36,059 bases of DNA, from IMG/VR virus record IMGVR_UViG_3300044699_000165, positions 1 to 36,059 of that record. One strand, given 5' to 3'. The DNA is from a virus. The first letter of the stretch is position 1, and every line of letters begins with the position of its first letter. Shown here one piece after another: positions 9,790 through 19,642 of the stretch. The notes under the pieces are model-generated. The model worked only from the letters and a program-made list of their open reading frames with translations, made no database searches and was not told the origin of the DNA. The translations under genes were made by a program, and so were the position numbers.

Positions 9790-10324
9790 CCGATCGCTCC
9801 TGCCTTCGCCTGGATGCCCATCACGTAGGCGCCGGCCGGCGGGTGTCCGGTCGAGGTGACCGTGCCGGTGGCAGCCGCCGAGGTGACGTTGCGTCACCTT
9901 GGCGTACGAGAACGTCGTCGTCGTCGTTGCCGTCACCGTGTAGGTGCCGTTGAAGGTGGCGTCGACACCGGCGAGCGTCACGACGTCGCCCACCTCGATG
10001 CCGTGCGCGGCGGCGGTGGCAAGGTCGCCACGTTGTTCGTGAGCGCCTTGTTGGTGATCGTGGACACCTGGTTGGGGATGGTGAGGGTGACGACCTTGGT
10101 GCCGGCCACCGAGTAGACGACCGAGATCGGACCCTTGCTGTCGGCCTGGCTGGCCGGCGTGGCGTTGGCGCCGAAGGTCCAGTCGTAGTCAGCCGCCGGT
10201 CGGTGGACGGGTCGGTGAGAGGTTCCACGCCAGACCGTTGGCGGGTTGGCGAGGGCGTTGGCCGGACCGGCTTCGCCCACGCTGGAATCATCGTGTGGGG
10301 GCCGTGAACGGCAACCATGCTCAT
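9786..10324 (-). CDS. PKD-domain head or decoration protein
   Basis: ATG 10324 (MSMVAVHGPHTMIPAW) with AAGGAG upstream, about 179 residues, ending at 9786 with the ATGA overlap. Pieces in different frames give a PKD-like beta-sandwich (DYDWTFGANATPASQADSKG, then VVYSVAGTKVVTLTIPN). A second beta segment follows, HGIEVGDVVTLAGVDATFNG then YTVTATTTTTFSYAKVT, typical of phage decoration or tail-tube accessory proteins. It directly follows the major capsid gene, so capsid decoration is the best guess; a short tail protein is the alternative. Three or four frame changes are present. Confidence 0.55.
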
Positions 10325-10402
10325 GCGTGCTCCTTGTGGGCTGGTTGGTCGGTGCGGGTGGGGCCACGGTGTGCACGGTGGCCCGCACCCGCTGCGCGAT
10401 GA

Positions 10403-11761
10403 TCAGTTGGTGACGATCTTCACGACGGAGGACTCGGTGATGACGCCCCAGCCCCAGATCGAGTACCACGCCAGAGCGTGCTCACGACCGAAGTCGAGCA
10501 CGCCGCCGTCGCGGAGTTCGACCGGCAGGCTGATGGCCTGACCGAACGCGTTGTCACCGAGCATGATGGCCTCGTAGGCCGACGTGCTCGGGCCCCACGG
10601 CGCACCCCAACCGGGCACCGCGACGTCGTCAGCGTCGTAGGCGAGGCCAGCGGCCCCACCGTCCGATGCCGAGTTGTACGGCGGCACGTCGGCGTGCCGG
10701 CGACCGGCTGGAGGATGTCGGGGAACGTGGCGTCGCCACCGGCGGCACCGAGCGACGTGCCGCGCCAGTCCGGGTTGTTCGGGTTGGGCGTGGTGACGGC
10801 ACCACCCGGCAACTGGAGGTACGGGTCGGTGGTGTCGGTGCCCACCGGGGTCCCGATCTGCGTCGTCTCGATGAACACGACATCGTCCAGACGCCCGATC
10901 TCACCGAGCATGAAGTTGCCCGGGGCGGCGTACTTGGTGACCTCGATCCACTCCGGGCGTGTCACGCAGCTTGCGGCTCTGGTGCGGGTGCACGAAGCAC
11001 ACGTACGTCTCACCGAGGCGGGGCACGTTCTTGGTGGCGAGCACCTCGACGGCGTCCTTGATGGAGTACGGGTGGAGGATGTACCACGACGCCGGGGTGG
11101 CTGCGGCGCCGGTCACGGCCGACACGTTGGCAGCGACGGTGCCGGGCTCGTAGATGCCGTAGCCGACGTTGATGGCCGAGGGCTTCTGGTAGCCGAACAC
11201 GACGCTCGACGCACGCTGGAGGGTGGCACGTGCCTGCCCGTCCATGTACAGCGCCATGTTGCGCCCGAGGAGCCGCGAGGCCGAGGCCATCACGTCATCG
11301 AACGAGGCGTTGAGGAGCAGTTCCGACACCGCAACGGCGAAGCCCTGCTCGGCAACCGTGATCGCGTACTGGTTGGCTGAGATGGCGTGGGTCTTCATGC
11401 GAACGCCCTCAGCCAGAGGGCCCGCCGGGATCGGCAGGTTGTTGTAGCGCATGAAGTTGACAGTCAGGCCGGGCATCGTTCCCAGTTCGGTCTTCTTGAC
11501 CGCGAACTGCTCGAAGCGGAGAACCGGCATCGACTGGAACAGGATCTCCTTCGACCAGATCGTCTGGATCGCGGGGCCCATCATGGTCGAGCCAGTGGTC
11601 ACCCCCGTTCCGTAGCCGACCGCTGTGTTGTCCATCGTGGCGAACGCGTTGTAGCCACCAGGGACGTCGTACTGGCTGAGGGGGCCACCCGTGGACAGGC
11701 GCGTCGTACCAGTGATCCCGGAGATCACCGGCAGTTCGCCACCCAGGCTCTGACCGGGCAT
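10403..11761 (-). CDS. Major capsid protein, N4-gp56 family
   Basis: Builds the icosahedral shell. ATG 11761 (MPGQSLGGELPVI) follows a strong AAGGAG site. Length is about 452 residues, normal for the family. Recognised by the order of blocks: IWSKEILFQSMPVLRFEQFA, NNLPIPAGPLAEGV, QYAITVAEQGFAVAVSELL, then YVCFVHPHQSRKLR and, in the next frame, WIEVTKYAAPGNFMLGEIGR with DDVVFIET, a hallmark of N4-gp56 capsids. The C-terminus is VLDFGREHALAWYSIWGWGV. Frame changes occur near 10965 and 10690. The total length stays a multiple of three, so the errors balance out. It lies directly downstream of the scaffold gene, the classic order. Confidence 0.9.
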
Positions 11762-11779
11762 GTTGTTAACTCCTTGGGG

Positions 11780-12610
11780 CTACCGACCCCGTCGTTGTTG
11801 TTGGCTAGCTGCCTGTAGGAGTTGTGTCCGGTGACGCTTGTACGTGTCCATGTCCATCGCCTCGATCTGTTCGGGCGACAACTGTTCGTAGCTCGGTAGT
11901 TGTTCCAGTGGGCCTACGGGTGGGGTGCTCGGCATGACGCCGCCCCGGAACGGCTGCTGCTGCTGTTGAGCCGCAGCCGCAAAGTTGGCCGAGATGACCT
12001 CGGACCGTTGCTTGATGATCTCGATCGACTGATCGATCTCCTCGGGCGTGCTTCCCGAGACGAAGTCACGAAGGTCAGGCAGGATCCACTCCTGTTCCTG
12101 CTCCACGCGAGCACGACGGTACTCCATCAACTCTGTGAGCCGGCGTTCTTGGTCGAAGATGGCTCGCTCGGCGGCGGATGCTTGCTCGATCGCATCCAAC
12201 CGCTCCTTCCACTCCTGATCCCGCTTGTCGATGAGGGCACGGAGATCCATCTCCTGCTCCTCCTTCTCCTTGCGGGCAACCTCGGCCTCATCGGCCAAGC
12301 GCTGGCGCTCGGCGCGCTCGGCCTCGCGCTCTTCCAGGACGGACTTCAACTGCGTGCCCATCTCATCGAGCCGGCCGTAGAGCTTGTCCTTCTCCTGCTG
12401 GCGGAACGCCTCGACCTCTTCGGCCGTGAACAGGCGCTCCTGCGGTTGCTGCGGAGGTTGCTGTTGCTGTGGCGGCTGCTGTCCGGTCCAGTCATTGGCC
12501 TGACGCGGCTGTGCCGGATCAACGCCGACCAGGAACCCGTTGCCGGAGTCGACAACGGTGCTGCCGGGCGGTGGCTGCTGCTGCTGGACGGTGTTGTCCT
12601 GGAAAGTCAT
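11780..12610 (-). CDS. Capsid scaffold protein
   Basis: An intact 276-residue frame, ATG 12610. The N-terminus is Gln/Pro-rich, followed by a long, highly charged coiled coil (about residues 60-190: EEVEAFRQQEKDKLYGRLDE, then EEREAERAERQRLADEAEVA). A second short helical part and a basic tail (QAASQQQRRGR) complete it. Composition and position between portal and major capsid genes are typical of a scaffold that directs shell assembly through its C-terminal helix and then leaves the head. There is no protease motif. The 86-base gap upstream holds a palindrome copy and a possible promoter. Confidence 0.8.
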   Translation of the reverse strand: MTFQDNTVQQQQPPPGSTVVDSGNGFLVGVDPAQPRQANDWTGQQPPQQQQPPQQPQERLFTAEEVEAFRQQEKDKLYGRLDEMGTQLKSVLEEREAERAERQRLADEAEVARKEKEEQEMDLRALIDKRDQEWKERLDAIEQASAAERAIFDQERRLTELMEYRRARVEQEQEWILPDLRDFVSGSTPEEIDQSIEIIKQRSEVISANFAAAAQQQQQPFRGGVMPSTPPVGPLEQLPSYEQLSPEQIEAMDMDTYKRHRTQLLQAASQQQRRGR

Positions 12611-12636
12611 CTGTGCGTAGTCCCTCGCTGTGCCCC

Positions 12637-12680
12637 GTGTAACCCCATATTCATAGCACTGCCTCCATAGGTAGCTATCA
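12637..12680 (-). promoter_or_regulatory. Possible promoter and palindrome copy upstream of scaffold
   Basis: In the 86-base gap before the scaffold gene, the minus strand carries GATAGCTACCTATGG (12665-12679), two changes from the dispersed palindrome. An AT-rich TGCTATGAATAT follows, resembling an extended -10 element. A capsid-operon promoter controlled at the palindrome is inferred; there is no clear -35. Confidence 0.35.
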
Positions 12681-12696
12681 ACTGCCTCTTAGAGAC

Positions 12697-14359
12697 TCAT
12701 GCCGTGTCGTCCGACCCGAAGTCGAGGATCTGCGGCGGCATGATGCCGTACGCAAGCTGCTGAACCTCCTGTGCGAGGGCCGGATCGACAGGTGGCTGGG
12801 CAGGAACGGGGTTGCCTTCCTCGTCCTGGCCCATGAGCGGTTGGCCATCGGGCGTCATGCCCGTCGCCATCATGTTGAACGCCGCCATCTGGCTGCGGAT
12901 GAGGTCCAGAGCACCCTGCTCCTTGGTGTCTTCGAGCACTTCTTCGAAGATCTCACGCAGCTTCTGATCGGGGAACTGCTCGCCCAGGTCACGCAGCGCT
13001 CCACGACGCGACTCCAGGTTCATGGCCATCATCGCCTGGATCTCGTTGATCTTGATGAGCTTGTCCATCGGCATCGGGGAGGTCCACTCCACCGACGTCC
13101 GGTAGCTCACCGTCGTTCTTGGGGTCCAGCTGCGGCATCTGGTCGGGCGCGATCTGGAGGCTCGACAGGTACGGGTTGTAGACCGTCAACTCCGGCGCGA
13201 ACAGGAACGCCGTCTTGATGATCAACTCGTTCACCCTTCTGGAAGAACGGGGATGTACTGCGTCTTCTTGCGCTCGTGCTTGAGCATCAGAGGCTGGTAC
13301 TGGAGGGCCAGCGCGACGCCTGACGTGTTGCTGATCGGCTGGAGGGTGCCGAGCGCCGTAGCCGGCACACCGGTCATCTCGTGCATCGCCTGCTTGAGCA
13401 GTTCCATGTAGCCCAACGGACCCGTGAAGTTCGTCTCCAACTCCAGGTTCTGGACCTTGGCCTTGTCACTAGCCGATGGCCCAGATCTTGCGCGGACCCT
13501 TCTCCAGGTTCGACGCCTTCGCACCGGTGATGACGGTGACTGGGGCAACGTGGTAGTTGATGATGTCGGAGATCTCAGTTGCCTTCTCGTTGTACTCCCG
13601 GTTGAGGGGGATGATCTCCTGGATGTCGGAGAGCCCCCACGGCGACGACGAGACGGCGTAGTTCTGGGTGTAGACGATCGGGATCTCGCCAAGCTGGTTG
13701 GGCCGGCGGTCGATGAGTTCGTCGTTGATGTACTCCTCGATGGTGTCCTCGGTGATGAGTTCGACGTACGTCATCACCATGCGGGTGCCATCGACGGCGG
13801 TGCCCCAGAACTTGTACTTGAGCTTGAAGCGGATCATCCGCGTAGCGGTCATGCGGGTGCCACTCGGGGAAGCAGAACGCCGGGTTGAGCGGCAGGATGC
13901 GGATCCGGCCCTCGTGCGGCACCTGCGCGGAGTCCATGTAGGGCGGCTCGTATGCGACCTTGGCGAACACGTCGCCCGAGACGGATCCCTGCTGGCCGAT
14001 CTCGTTGAGCACGGCGTGCTTGTTGTTGTGGACCTCCCACACCTCCTTGAGGAGGTAGGGAACGATCGCACGTGTGGCCTCGGGGCTGGAGAAGTAGATG
14101 CCGTTGCCGAAGGAGAAGTTGACCAGGAAGTCGCTGAACGCTCGGACCCAGTTGAAGACGAGTTGCGGCTCACCGATCTCGCGGCGGTAGGCCCAGTGGT
14201 GCCGAGGAACCACGCCCAGTTGTTGGCATAGCGGTTGAGCCGCGGCCCGTGGACCTCGAACTCCTCGTCGGCTAGCTCGACCAGCCCGAGCGGGCTGATG
14301 GCGACGGTGAGATCGCTCGCGGCGGCACGATAGGAGGGGGGATAGAACGCTATGCCCAT
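12697..14359 (-). CDS. Portal protein
   Basis: The dodecameric DNA gate of the head. ATG 14359 (MGIAFYPPSYRAAA) overlaps the end of the small upstream gene; about 553 residues after merging. Blocks seen: RLNRYANNWAWFLG, LVFNWVRAFSDFLVNFSFGN, GDVFAKVAYEPP, LGEIPIVYTQNYAVSSSPWG with LSDIQEIIPLNREYNEKATE (typical portal core), GYMELLKQAMHEMTGVPATA with NTSGVALALQYQPLM (conserved portal clip/stem region), and a helical acidic C-terminus. The pattern fits SPP1-gp6-like portals of actinophages. At least five frame changes break it (near 14200, 13860, 13475, 13235 and 13110). All conserved blocks survive, so a functional gene with sequence errors is far likelier than a pseudogene. Confidence 0.85.
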
Positions 14360-14556
14360 CGTTCACGACCTACCTGGCGGTTGGGGTGCCCCTCACGTCG
14401 AGGGGCCGGCATCGTCTCGAAGGCGTGGTACGCCTCGAAGCGGCGACTTGCTAGGCGTTCCTCTTCGGTCATCGCAGAGGGGTTCCACTCGCCGGTGTCG
14501 ATGCGGCGCTGGTAGCTCTCCTCGGGGGTGAAGCGCTCGTGCGGCTCGACGGGCAT
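14350..14556 (-). CDS. Small protein upstream of portal
   Basis: ATG 14556 (MPVEPHERFTPEESYQRRI) overlaps the preceding stop as TGATG. It ends GRERWA, with its last codons overlapping the portal start. About 68 residues, charged and helical, with no Cys motif or membrane segment. Tight coupling to the portal suggests a role in head assembly, but the family is not recognised. A longer version from 14571 is possible; the coupled start is preferred. Confidence 0.55.
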   Translation of the reverse strand: MPVEPHERFTPEESYQRRIDTGEWNPSAMTEEERLASRRFEAYHAFETMPAPRREGHPNRQVGRERWA

Positions 14557-14909
14557 CAGGGCTTCTCCCACTCACGGTCGTCGGGCCCGGCCGACTCCGG
14601 CCCGTAGCCCGGCCACAGACCGGCGACGTCACCGGTCGCCTGGAACTCCGCGAACTGGTGCGGATGGAGCACCGTCATCGGAGAGCGGCCCTTGTTCTCG
14701 TGGGTGCCCATCACCCAACGCTTGGCGTTGCTCTCGATCTGGCGCCCGAGCTTGGCGTGCAGCGCTGGGTCGTACGGCGGAGCCGGGGCGCCAGCGGCAC
14801 GCACACGTGCGGCGTCGATGTGCTCCTGAGGCGTGTGCCGCGCACCGCCGCGGGTGTTGAGCTTGCTGAGATCCCCCTTGTAGGGGTTCTTGTCGCCGTA
14901 CGCCCCCAT
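14556..14909 (-). CDS. Unknown virion-module protein
   Basis: ATG 14909 (MGAYGDKNPYKGDLSKL) overlaps the upstream stop as TGATG; 117 residues, one clean frame. It contains RHTPQEHIDAARVRAAGAPA, HAKLGRQIESNAKRWVMGTH and VLHPHQFAEFQATGDVAGLW. No known motif is visible. Its placement between the large unknown gene and portal, with start-stop coupling on both sides, suggests it is made with the head proteins. The family is not recognised. Confidence 0.55.
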   Translation of the reverse strand: MGAYGDKNPYKGDLSKLNTRGGARHTPQEHIDAARVRAAGAPAPPYDPALHAKLGRQIESNAKRWVMGTHENKGRSPMTVLHPHQFAEFQATGDVAGLWPGYGPESAGPDDREWEKP

Positions 14910-16184
14910 CAGAACAGGCTCAACTGCTGCGGGCCCTTGCGCTGGACCTTCTTCTTGGGCTGCTCCTCGATGGCCTTGCCGGCCTGACGGCGGGCCTCGG
15001 TCCAGCCCGCCGGCCTGCACGCCGATCGCCGGCACGATCTCGCCCGAGCGCCGCGACAGCGTGCGGGCAGCGCGCTGCGTGGCCTCGTTCTGCCAGGCGT
15101 GCATGAGCGCCGAGTCACCGGCCCCGGCGATGCCGGGGACGGCGCGGATGTACTTCTGATTGGCCGAGCCACCCTCGCCCACGGAGAACTTGGCCGGCGA
15201 CTGCATGGCAGCGCGACCCTGGCGTCCCGGGATCGGCATGGCCGGCAAGCTCTGGCCGGTGGAGATCGCTTGCTGCCACGTGTCCTCGGCGGTGGGCGCA
15301 TCGGGCGCCAGCGGGCCGTGTGTGGCCCCACGAAGCCCCATCAGGTCCATGCGCTGTTGGCCTGGCAACTCGCCGCCAGTGGCCACGTGCATGCGCTCCA
15401 TGAACTCGGTGTGCTCGGGGCTGCCGTGCTCGCTCATGGCGATGCCGGCGTGGTAGCTCCAGACCTTGGGTGAACGTGCGCGGATCGATCGCGCTGGCGA
15501 CGGGGGTCTTGCCCCGCAGCACGTCGACCGCCTTGACGATGTTGCCCTTGACGCCACCCTTGGCCACGGCGCCGAGGTCGAAGCGGGTCGTGCCCACCTT
15601 GGCCCGCACAGCGGGCTCGGAGAGCGCCGCGATGTGCTCGGGCGACAGGTGCTTGGGGTGCACGGACTCCCCGGCCAAGCCACCAGGACGGGGTGCTCGG
15701 ACATGTCGGTCGGCACCCGTACGCGGGCGTAGGGATCGGTGTGAGCGGTTGCCAGTGCACTCACCGCCTGCAACTCCTGCTCGGGGTTGTTCTGCGGTGA
15801 CATCACGGCGCTGGCGGCGATGACGCGGGACTTGTCCACGCCCGACACGGCGGCGACCTCGGCCAGCCGCTTGTGGTGGTTGAAGTACCAGCCCTGGCCA
15901 CTGTCGGTGCCCTGGGTGCGCGACCGTTCGGCGCCTTGCAGCGTCAGGTTCACGCGACGGCTCGCCGCGCCGGCGTGGGTGATCGGCTTGTCCTGGAGGT
16001 GCGGCGTGAGCGCTGTCAGCGACGTCTGACGCTGCTGGGCCTTGGCCCGAGTGCGCTCGTTGCCGGCGCTGGCCTCGGTGCGCTGGAGGCGGCTCATCTG
16101 CGCCCCCACCCCCGACGCTCCCATGCCGAGCGCACGTACTTGCCCGGAGAGATGCTGCCTCGCCGGTGCAGGCATGTCTGCCAC
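14909..16184 (-). CDS. Virion-module protein with ASAVMSPQN motif, unknown function
   Basis: GTG start at 16184; about 425 residues after merging three frames, ending KGPQQLSLF at 14909. The N-terminal half has GWYFNHHKRLAEVAAVSGVD and RVIAASAVMSPQNNPEQELQ. This pattern recurs in actinophage proteins encoded near terminase and portal, whose function is unknown to me. Later parts are KVGTTRFDLGAVAKGGVKGN, VWSYHAGIAMSEHGSPEHT and QKYIRAVPGIAGAGDSALMH. The C-terminus is basic. Frame changes near 15690, 15465 and 15005. It could be a minor head or ejection protein; this is inferred from position only. Confidence 0.55.
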
Positions 16185-16261
16185 TGCATGGCCTTGTCGG
16201 AAGGTGGGGGCGTCAGTCCACGATTGGAGATTCGTGCCACTATCACACTCTCCCCGTTAGA

Positions 16262-16530
16262 ATGTCCCACATGGAGCGGTCGAAGTGGGACAAGATGGGC
16301 TCGGCCAAGCCGTGCGGTGTGTGCGGCAAGCGAGCCGTCACGGTCACCGACGATGGCTGGCGCTGCGAAGAGCACAAGCTGACCGAGGCAGAGCGAGTCC
16401 GCTTGGTCCAGCTAGCGCAAGGCGCACAGTTCACGGGATCGGCCCGCCGCCTGCTGGGCGAGTTCGCAGCCGAGCGGGGATGGACAGATGAAGTGCTCAA
16501 CACTGTCCTCATCGCTCACGACGAGCCCCG
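16262..16530 (+). CDS. Small plus-strand zinc-finger protein inside the virion operon
   Basis: Start ATG 16262 (MSHMERSKWDKMG) or ATG 16271. It carries a Cys/His cluster CGVCGKR ... WRCEEHKL, probably one zinc site, followed by a helical region (LTEAERVRLVQLAQGAQFTG, RLLGEFAAERGWTDEVLNTV). It is the only gene of this orientation within the head module and converges with the minus gene ending near 16516. The end is provisional: the frame stays open beyond 16530 into the antisense of that gene, so a missed frame change near 16520 is likely. It resembles a moron-type insertion and could be regulatory. Confidence 0.5.
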
Positions 16531-17498
16531 CAGACGATTCTGCCGCCGCTTCGACTCCAGCGACGTGACCCCCGTGTGCTTGGGCAATGTCGGCCCAGGT
16601 GCGAGCGTCCTCGGGGTTGCCTGGCGTGATGTCACCCGTCATCGCCTTGGCGTGATACGGGTTGTCGACGTCGCCCACGTAGCCCTCGTCGGCGCTGCCC
16701 ATCACGCCGAAGGCGATCTCGTTGCCGCGCAACGTGGCGTGACGGGCAGCGACATCGCCGGCCGGGGATGTGGGGTAGGCCCGCGGAGTGTCGAGATGAG
16801 CCTTGCCGCCTTCCTGCCAGCCGCCGAGCATCCGCCACTGCTTGCCGAGTACGTGGGAGCGCTCTGAGGCGTACTGGCCGATCATCTTGCCCGTCGCCGG
16901 CAACGGCTGGGCCCGGCCCTCGTTCGGTGTGCCCACCATGAAGCGGTTGGTGGGCACGTCACCGGTGCGGGGATCCGTGGTGAACCCGCCGATCTCGGGG
17001 TCGTTGACGGCCCCGGCAAGATGCTCGAACTGGCGCTCGGACAACGTCATCGCGACCGGCTCCGTGGCGCCCGGAAGCCCTTGCTGATGGCGATGCCGCG
17101 CCCGTGCTCCAACTCCGGAGAGAGGAACCGCGTCGGGCGCAGGTGGGTGGGCAACTCGTACTTCTCCATGAACTTCTTGTGGACGCTGTCGAGGAGGTCG
17201 GCGTCTCGTTCAGCATCTCGTAGCCCGTGAGCGTGGTGTCGGTGGGCTTGATCAGGTACTTCCGATGTTCGACGGAGGCCGTCCCACAGACGCCGAGTCC
17301 TGTGGGACAGCACGCTCCGTCGGCGTCCTGGTCTGCACAGCGGGGGCCCGTGCTTGCGACATCAGCCCTGGGAGGTTGGGCTGGAAGACGGCCGACTTGC
17401 CCCCGGTGGTCCACCACCAAGTGTGCGACGACCACCAGGGATGCCGATCGTCATGAACGGCTTCTTCTTGGGCTTGGTCTTGGCCTTGTCGGCCATGG
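16516..17498 (-). CDS. Virion-module protein, unknown function
   Basis: ATG 17498 (MADKAKTKPKKKPFMTIG) follows the upstream stop by two bases; about 325 residues after merging. The N-terminus is very basic, then GKSAVFQPNLPGLMSQARAP, VEHRKYLIKPTDTTLTGYEM, LLDSVHKKFMEKYELPTHLR and RGIAISKGF. The frame then continues PGATEPVAMTLSERQFEHLA, RGNEIAFGVMGSADEGYVGD and NPYHAKAMTGDITPGNPEDA. I join the two halves because the codons before the internal ATG at 17050 read through as coherent sequence. The end near 16516 (ESKRRQNRLRGSS) needs one more frame change. Family not recognised; a structural role is inferred from location. Confidence 0.5.
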
Positions 17499-17500
17499 AG

Positions 17501-17866
17501 CTAGTCCTGGACTTGCGCTGGGTTGACGCGGATCAGCCGCGTCTCGGAGCCCAGTTCCATCTCCCACTGCGGGCCCTTGTCACCGATCGACGCGCCGATG
17601 ACGAAGTCGCTGAGCATCGTCGGGGCCTCGATCCACGACGCCGAACCCACGTGTGCGCGCTCACGCATCGTCTCGGCCGGGTCCTTGCGAACGGTGAACG
17701 GACGGCCACGACCATCGCCACCGGGGTCGCCGTAGGCGCCCATGCCGAAGTCGTTGGGGATGTCGGTGTCGGTGGCAACGCCCTCTTCGAAGCGCAGCGG
17801 ACCACGCCGAGCGTTGTTGACAGCGATGGCGTGCTCGTAGCCGCTCGCGGGCTGGTAACCACCCAT
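17501..17866 (-). CDS. Small virion-module protein, unknown
   Basis: ATG 17866 (MGGYQPASGYEHAIAVNN) with a strong AAGGAGG site; 121 residues in one clean frame, ending RLIRVNPAQVQD at 17501. The middle has TDIPNDFGMGAYGDPGGDGR and a C-terminal beta-like region (GASIGDKGPQWEMELGSETR). It sits between terminase and the next virion gene, two bases before the latter's start. No recognised motif. The strong ribosome site suggests high expression, as for a structural protein. Confidence 0.6.
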   Translation of the reverse strand: MGGYQPASGYEHAIAVNNARRGPLRFEEGVATDTDIPNDFGMGAYGDPGGDGRGRPFTVRKDPAETMRERAHVGSASWIEAPTMLSDFVIGASIGDKGPQWEMELGSETRLIRVNPAQVQD

Positions 17867-17898
17867 GCGGGCCTCCTTAGATGGGTATCGAGCCGAGC

Positions 17899-17910
17899 AT
17901 AGACCGCTAT
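17899..17910. promoter_or_regulatory. Degenerate palindrome copy ATAGACCGCTAT
   Basis: It lies in the short gap between the terminase stop and the next gene. It keeps the outer ATAG....CTAT arms of the dispersed palindrome with a different centre. A weak copy, listed because of its intergenic position. Confidence 0.3.
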
Positions 17911-17913
17911 CAC

Positions 17914-19499
17914 TCAGCGCCTGTAGAACGGGCTGTTGATCTGCTCGACGTAGGGCACCGTCTCGATCATCGAGCAGGCACAGGCGAGCGCCGCCGAGTC
18001 GACGTAGTCGTCGTGGGCGTCGCGCTCGTTGGGAGCTTCGATGAGGAGGTACTGGCCCTTCATCACCTTCTCGGCGTCCACCATCTGCTGGCGGAACCGA
18101 CGCCACACCCTGGTCCGGCGGGCCTTGGAGTGTCCTGGGTACACGAACATCTTGCGCTGGATGAGTTGGATCAAGTGCTGCCAGCGCTCGCTCTGGTTCT
18201 TGGAATCTGACGAGAACGCCGTCACCTCACAACGAGAACCCATCAGACGCTTGAAGCGATCGGCCACGGCACTGCCCATTCCCTGTGCATCCACCCCCAC
18301 GAAGGCGACGTTGTAGGGGTCGAGGAAGTCCATGATCTCCCAGTACTGCTCCTCCCACTCGGTGTTCTGGATCTCCTTCCAGTTGAGGATGCGGTGCTCG
18401 CGGTAGCCGGCGGGATCGGGGAAGTCCCAGTCGACCCACATCACCGTCACCACCGTGGAGTCCTTCACCCGAGCGGGGTCAATGCCGACGACGACCGGCG
18501 TGCGAGTCCAGCCGTGCACCAACTGCATCGAGGGGTCAGCGAGGAAGTCAAGGTCGTCCTCGGTGATGAGCATGCCTCGGTCGAGCATCCATCGCAGGGC
18601 GTAGGACATCTGGAACTCTTCCGAGTCCTCACCGATGCGGCGCTTCTCGTTCTGCACGAAGCGGGCGTAGTCAGGGTTGTACTTGCTGACGACCCGGTAG
18701 TCGAACTCGAAGTGGTTCTGGCGGGCCCGGCGCGCCGTCTGCCGGCGCTTGTTGAGGTTGATGGCCTTGTAGAAGTCGCCCTTGTGGTACCCGGGCGTGC
18801 CGATCTTGACGATGCTGCCGGCGTAGAAGCTGAGCATCGGGTGGATGCTCTTGCGGATCACGCCTCGTCGGCGTCCTGGCACTCATCGATCACGATGATG
18901 TGATAGGAACTCCCCTCGATCTTGGCTCGGGGGTTGGCTGTTTGACGACGGGCGAAGGAGCCGCCCCTGAGCCGGATCAGCTTCGACTTGCCGTCGACGC
19001 GCTCATCGATCTCGGGATCGAGCAGCATCTTCTGCGCCTGCTCGCTCGTGAGGCGGGTGACGATGCGTCCGAACACGATGTCGGCCTGGTCCTCGACGGG
19101 GGCGAAGATGCCCACCATCACGCCGCGGCGGAAGCGCTCCAGGATGGGGAACGTGAGCGCCAACTTGGGCAGCAACACCATGCACCCCGACAGCACGGTG
19201 GCGATCGTCTCCGACTTGCCAGACTGCCGAGCTTGGAGGCCGGTGATCTCCTCGGCGTCCTTCAAGATCAACGACTCGATGATCCGGTAGGCCACGGCGC
19301 GCTGGTAGGGGAACAACTCGAACCCAGCCAACTCCTCGCAGAACAGGATGATCCGCTGGATGAGTTGGTCCACGAACCCCGCCATGTCGGGGTCGAGGTC
19401 GATGATCTCCTCGGGCTCCTCGTCTACGAGCAGCGCGGGATCAACGTCCTCTGGTTCTTCGTCGGGCGGCGCGTAGCCAAGATCAGTGATCAGTGCCAC
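17914..19499 (-). CDS. terL: Terminase large subunit
   Basis: Packages phage DNA into the prohead: N-terminal ATPase motor and C-terminal RNase H-like nuclease. GTG start at 19499; about 528 residues, a usual length. Motifs: FELFPYQRAVAYRIIESLIL, Walker A-type QARQSGKSET, and Walker B IIVIDECQDADE. After one frame change near 18870 comes the coupling region SFYAGSIVKIGTPGYHKGDF. The nuclease domain has VVVGIDPARVKDSTVVTVMW (first acidic residue), NVAFVGVDAQGMGSAVADRF and AHDDYVDSAALACACSM (last acidic cluster). No small-terminase gene is recognisable upstream. A long inverted repeat ends 20 bases before the start codon. Confidence 0.92.
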
Positions 19500-19518
19500 G
19501 TAGCCAGCATGTCACCCC

Positions 19519-19603
19519 CAGAACGAGAAGAAGGAGCCGGCTCAGACCAACTTCCGGGTCGCGACCCGGAAGTTGATCTGAACCGACTCCTCTTCCCGAA
19601 CCG
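19519..19603. repeat. Long inverted repeat upstream of terL
   Basis: Two arms of about 42 bases meet at 19561/19562. The inner 26 bases are a perfect palindrome (AACTTCCGGGTCG and its complement), and the outer parts match with several changes (GGAGCCGGCTCAGACC against GGAGTCGGTTCAGATC). It would form a very stable cruciform or RNA hairpin just before the terminase start. No T-run follows in either direction, so a simple intrinsic terminator is doubtful. A packaging (pac/cos-like) signal, a protein site or a processing hairpin are the options. Confidence 0.8.
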
Positions 19604-19642
19604 ATGACCGACCCCTGACAGCCCGTCACCTTGATGAACACT

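Noticed and set aside
14351-14359. ATAGAACGCTAT-like sequence (14343-14354) at the portal start as another operator copy
   Set aside because: Only the outer arms match, and it is fully coding (MGIAFYPP), so chance is sufficient.
15099-16382. Several long plus-strand frames opposite the virion genes
   Set aside because: Their translations lack domains and mirror the codon pattern of the minus-strand genes; no start signals.
17501-18106. A longer 201-codon start for the gene ending at 17501
   Set aside because: The extra N-terminus is antisense-like and overlaps the terminase end. The ATG at 17866 has a strong AAGGAGG site.
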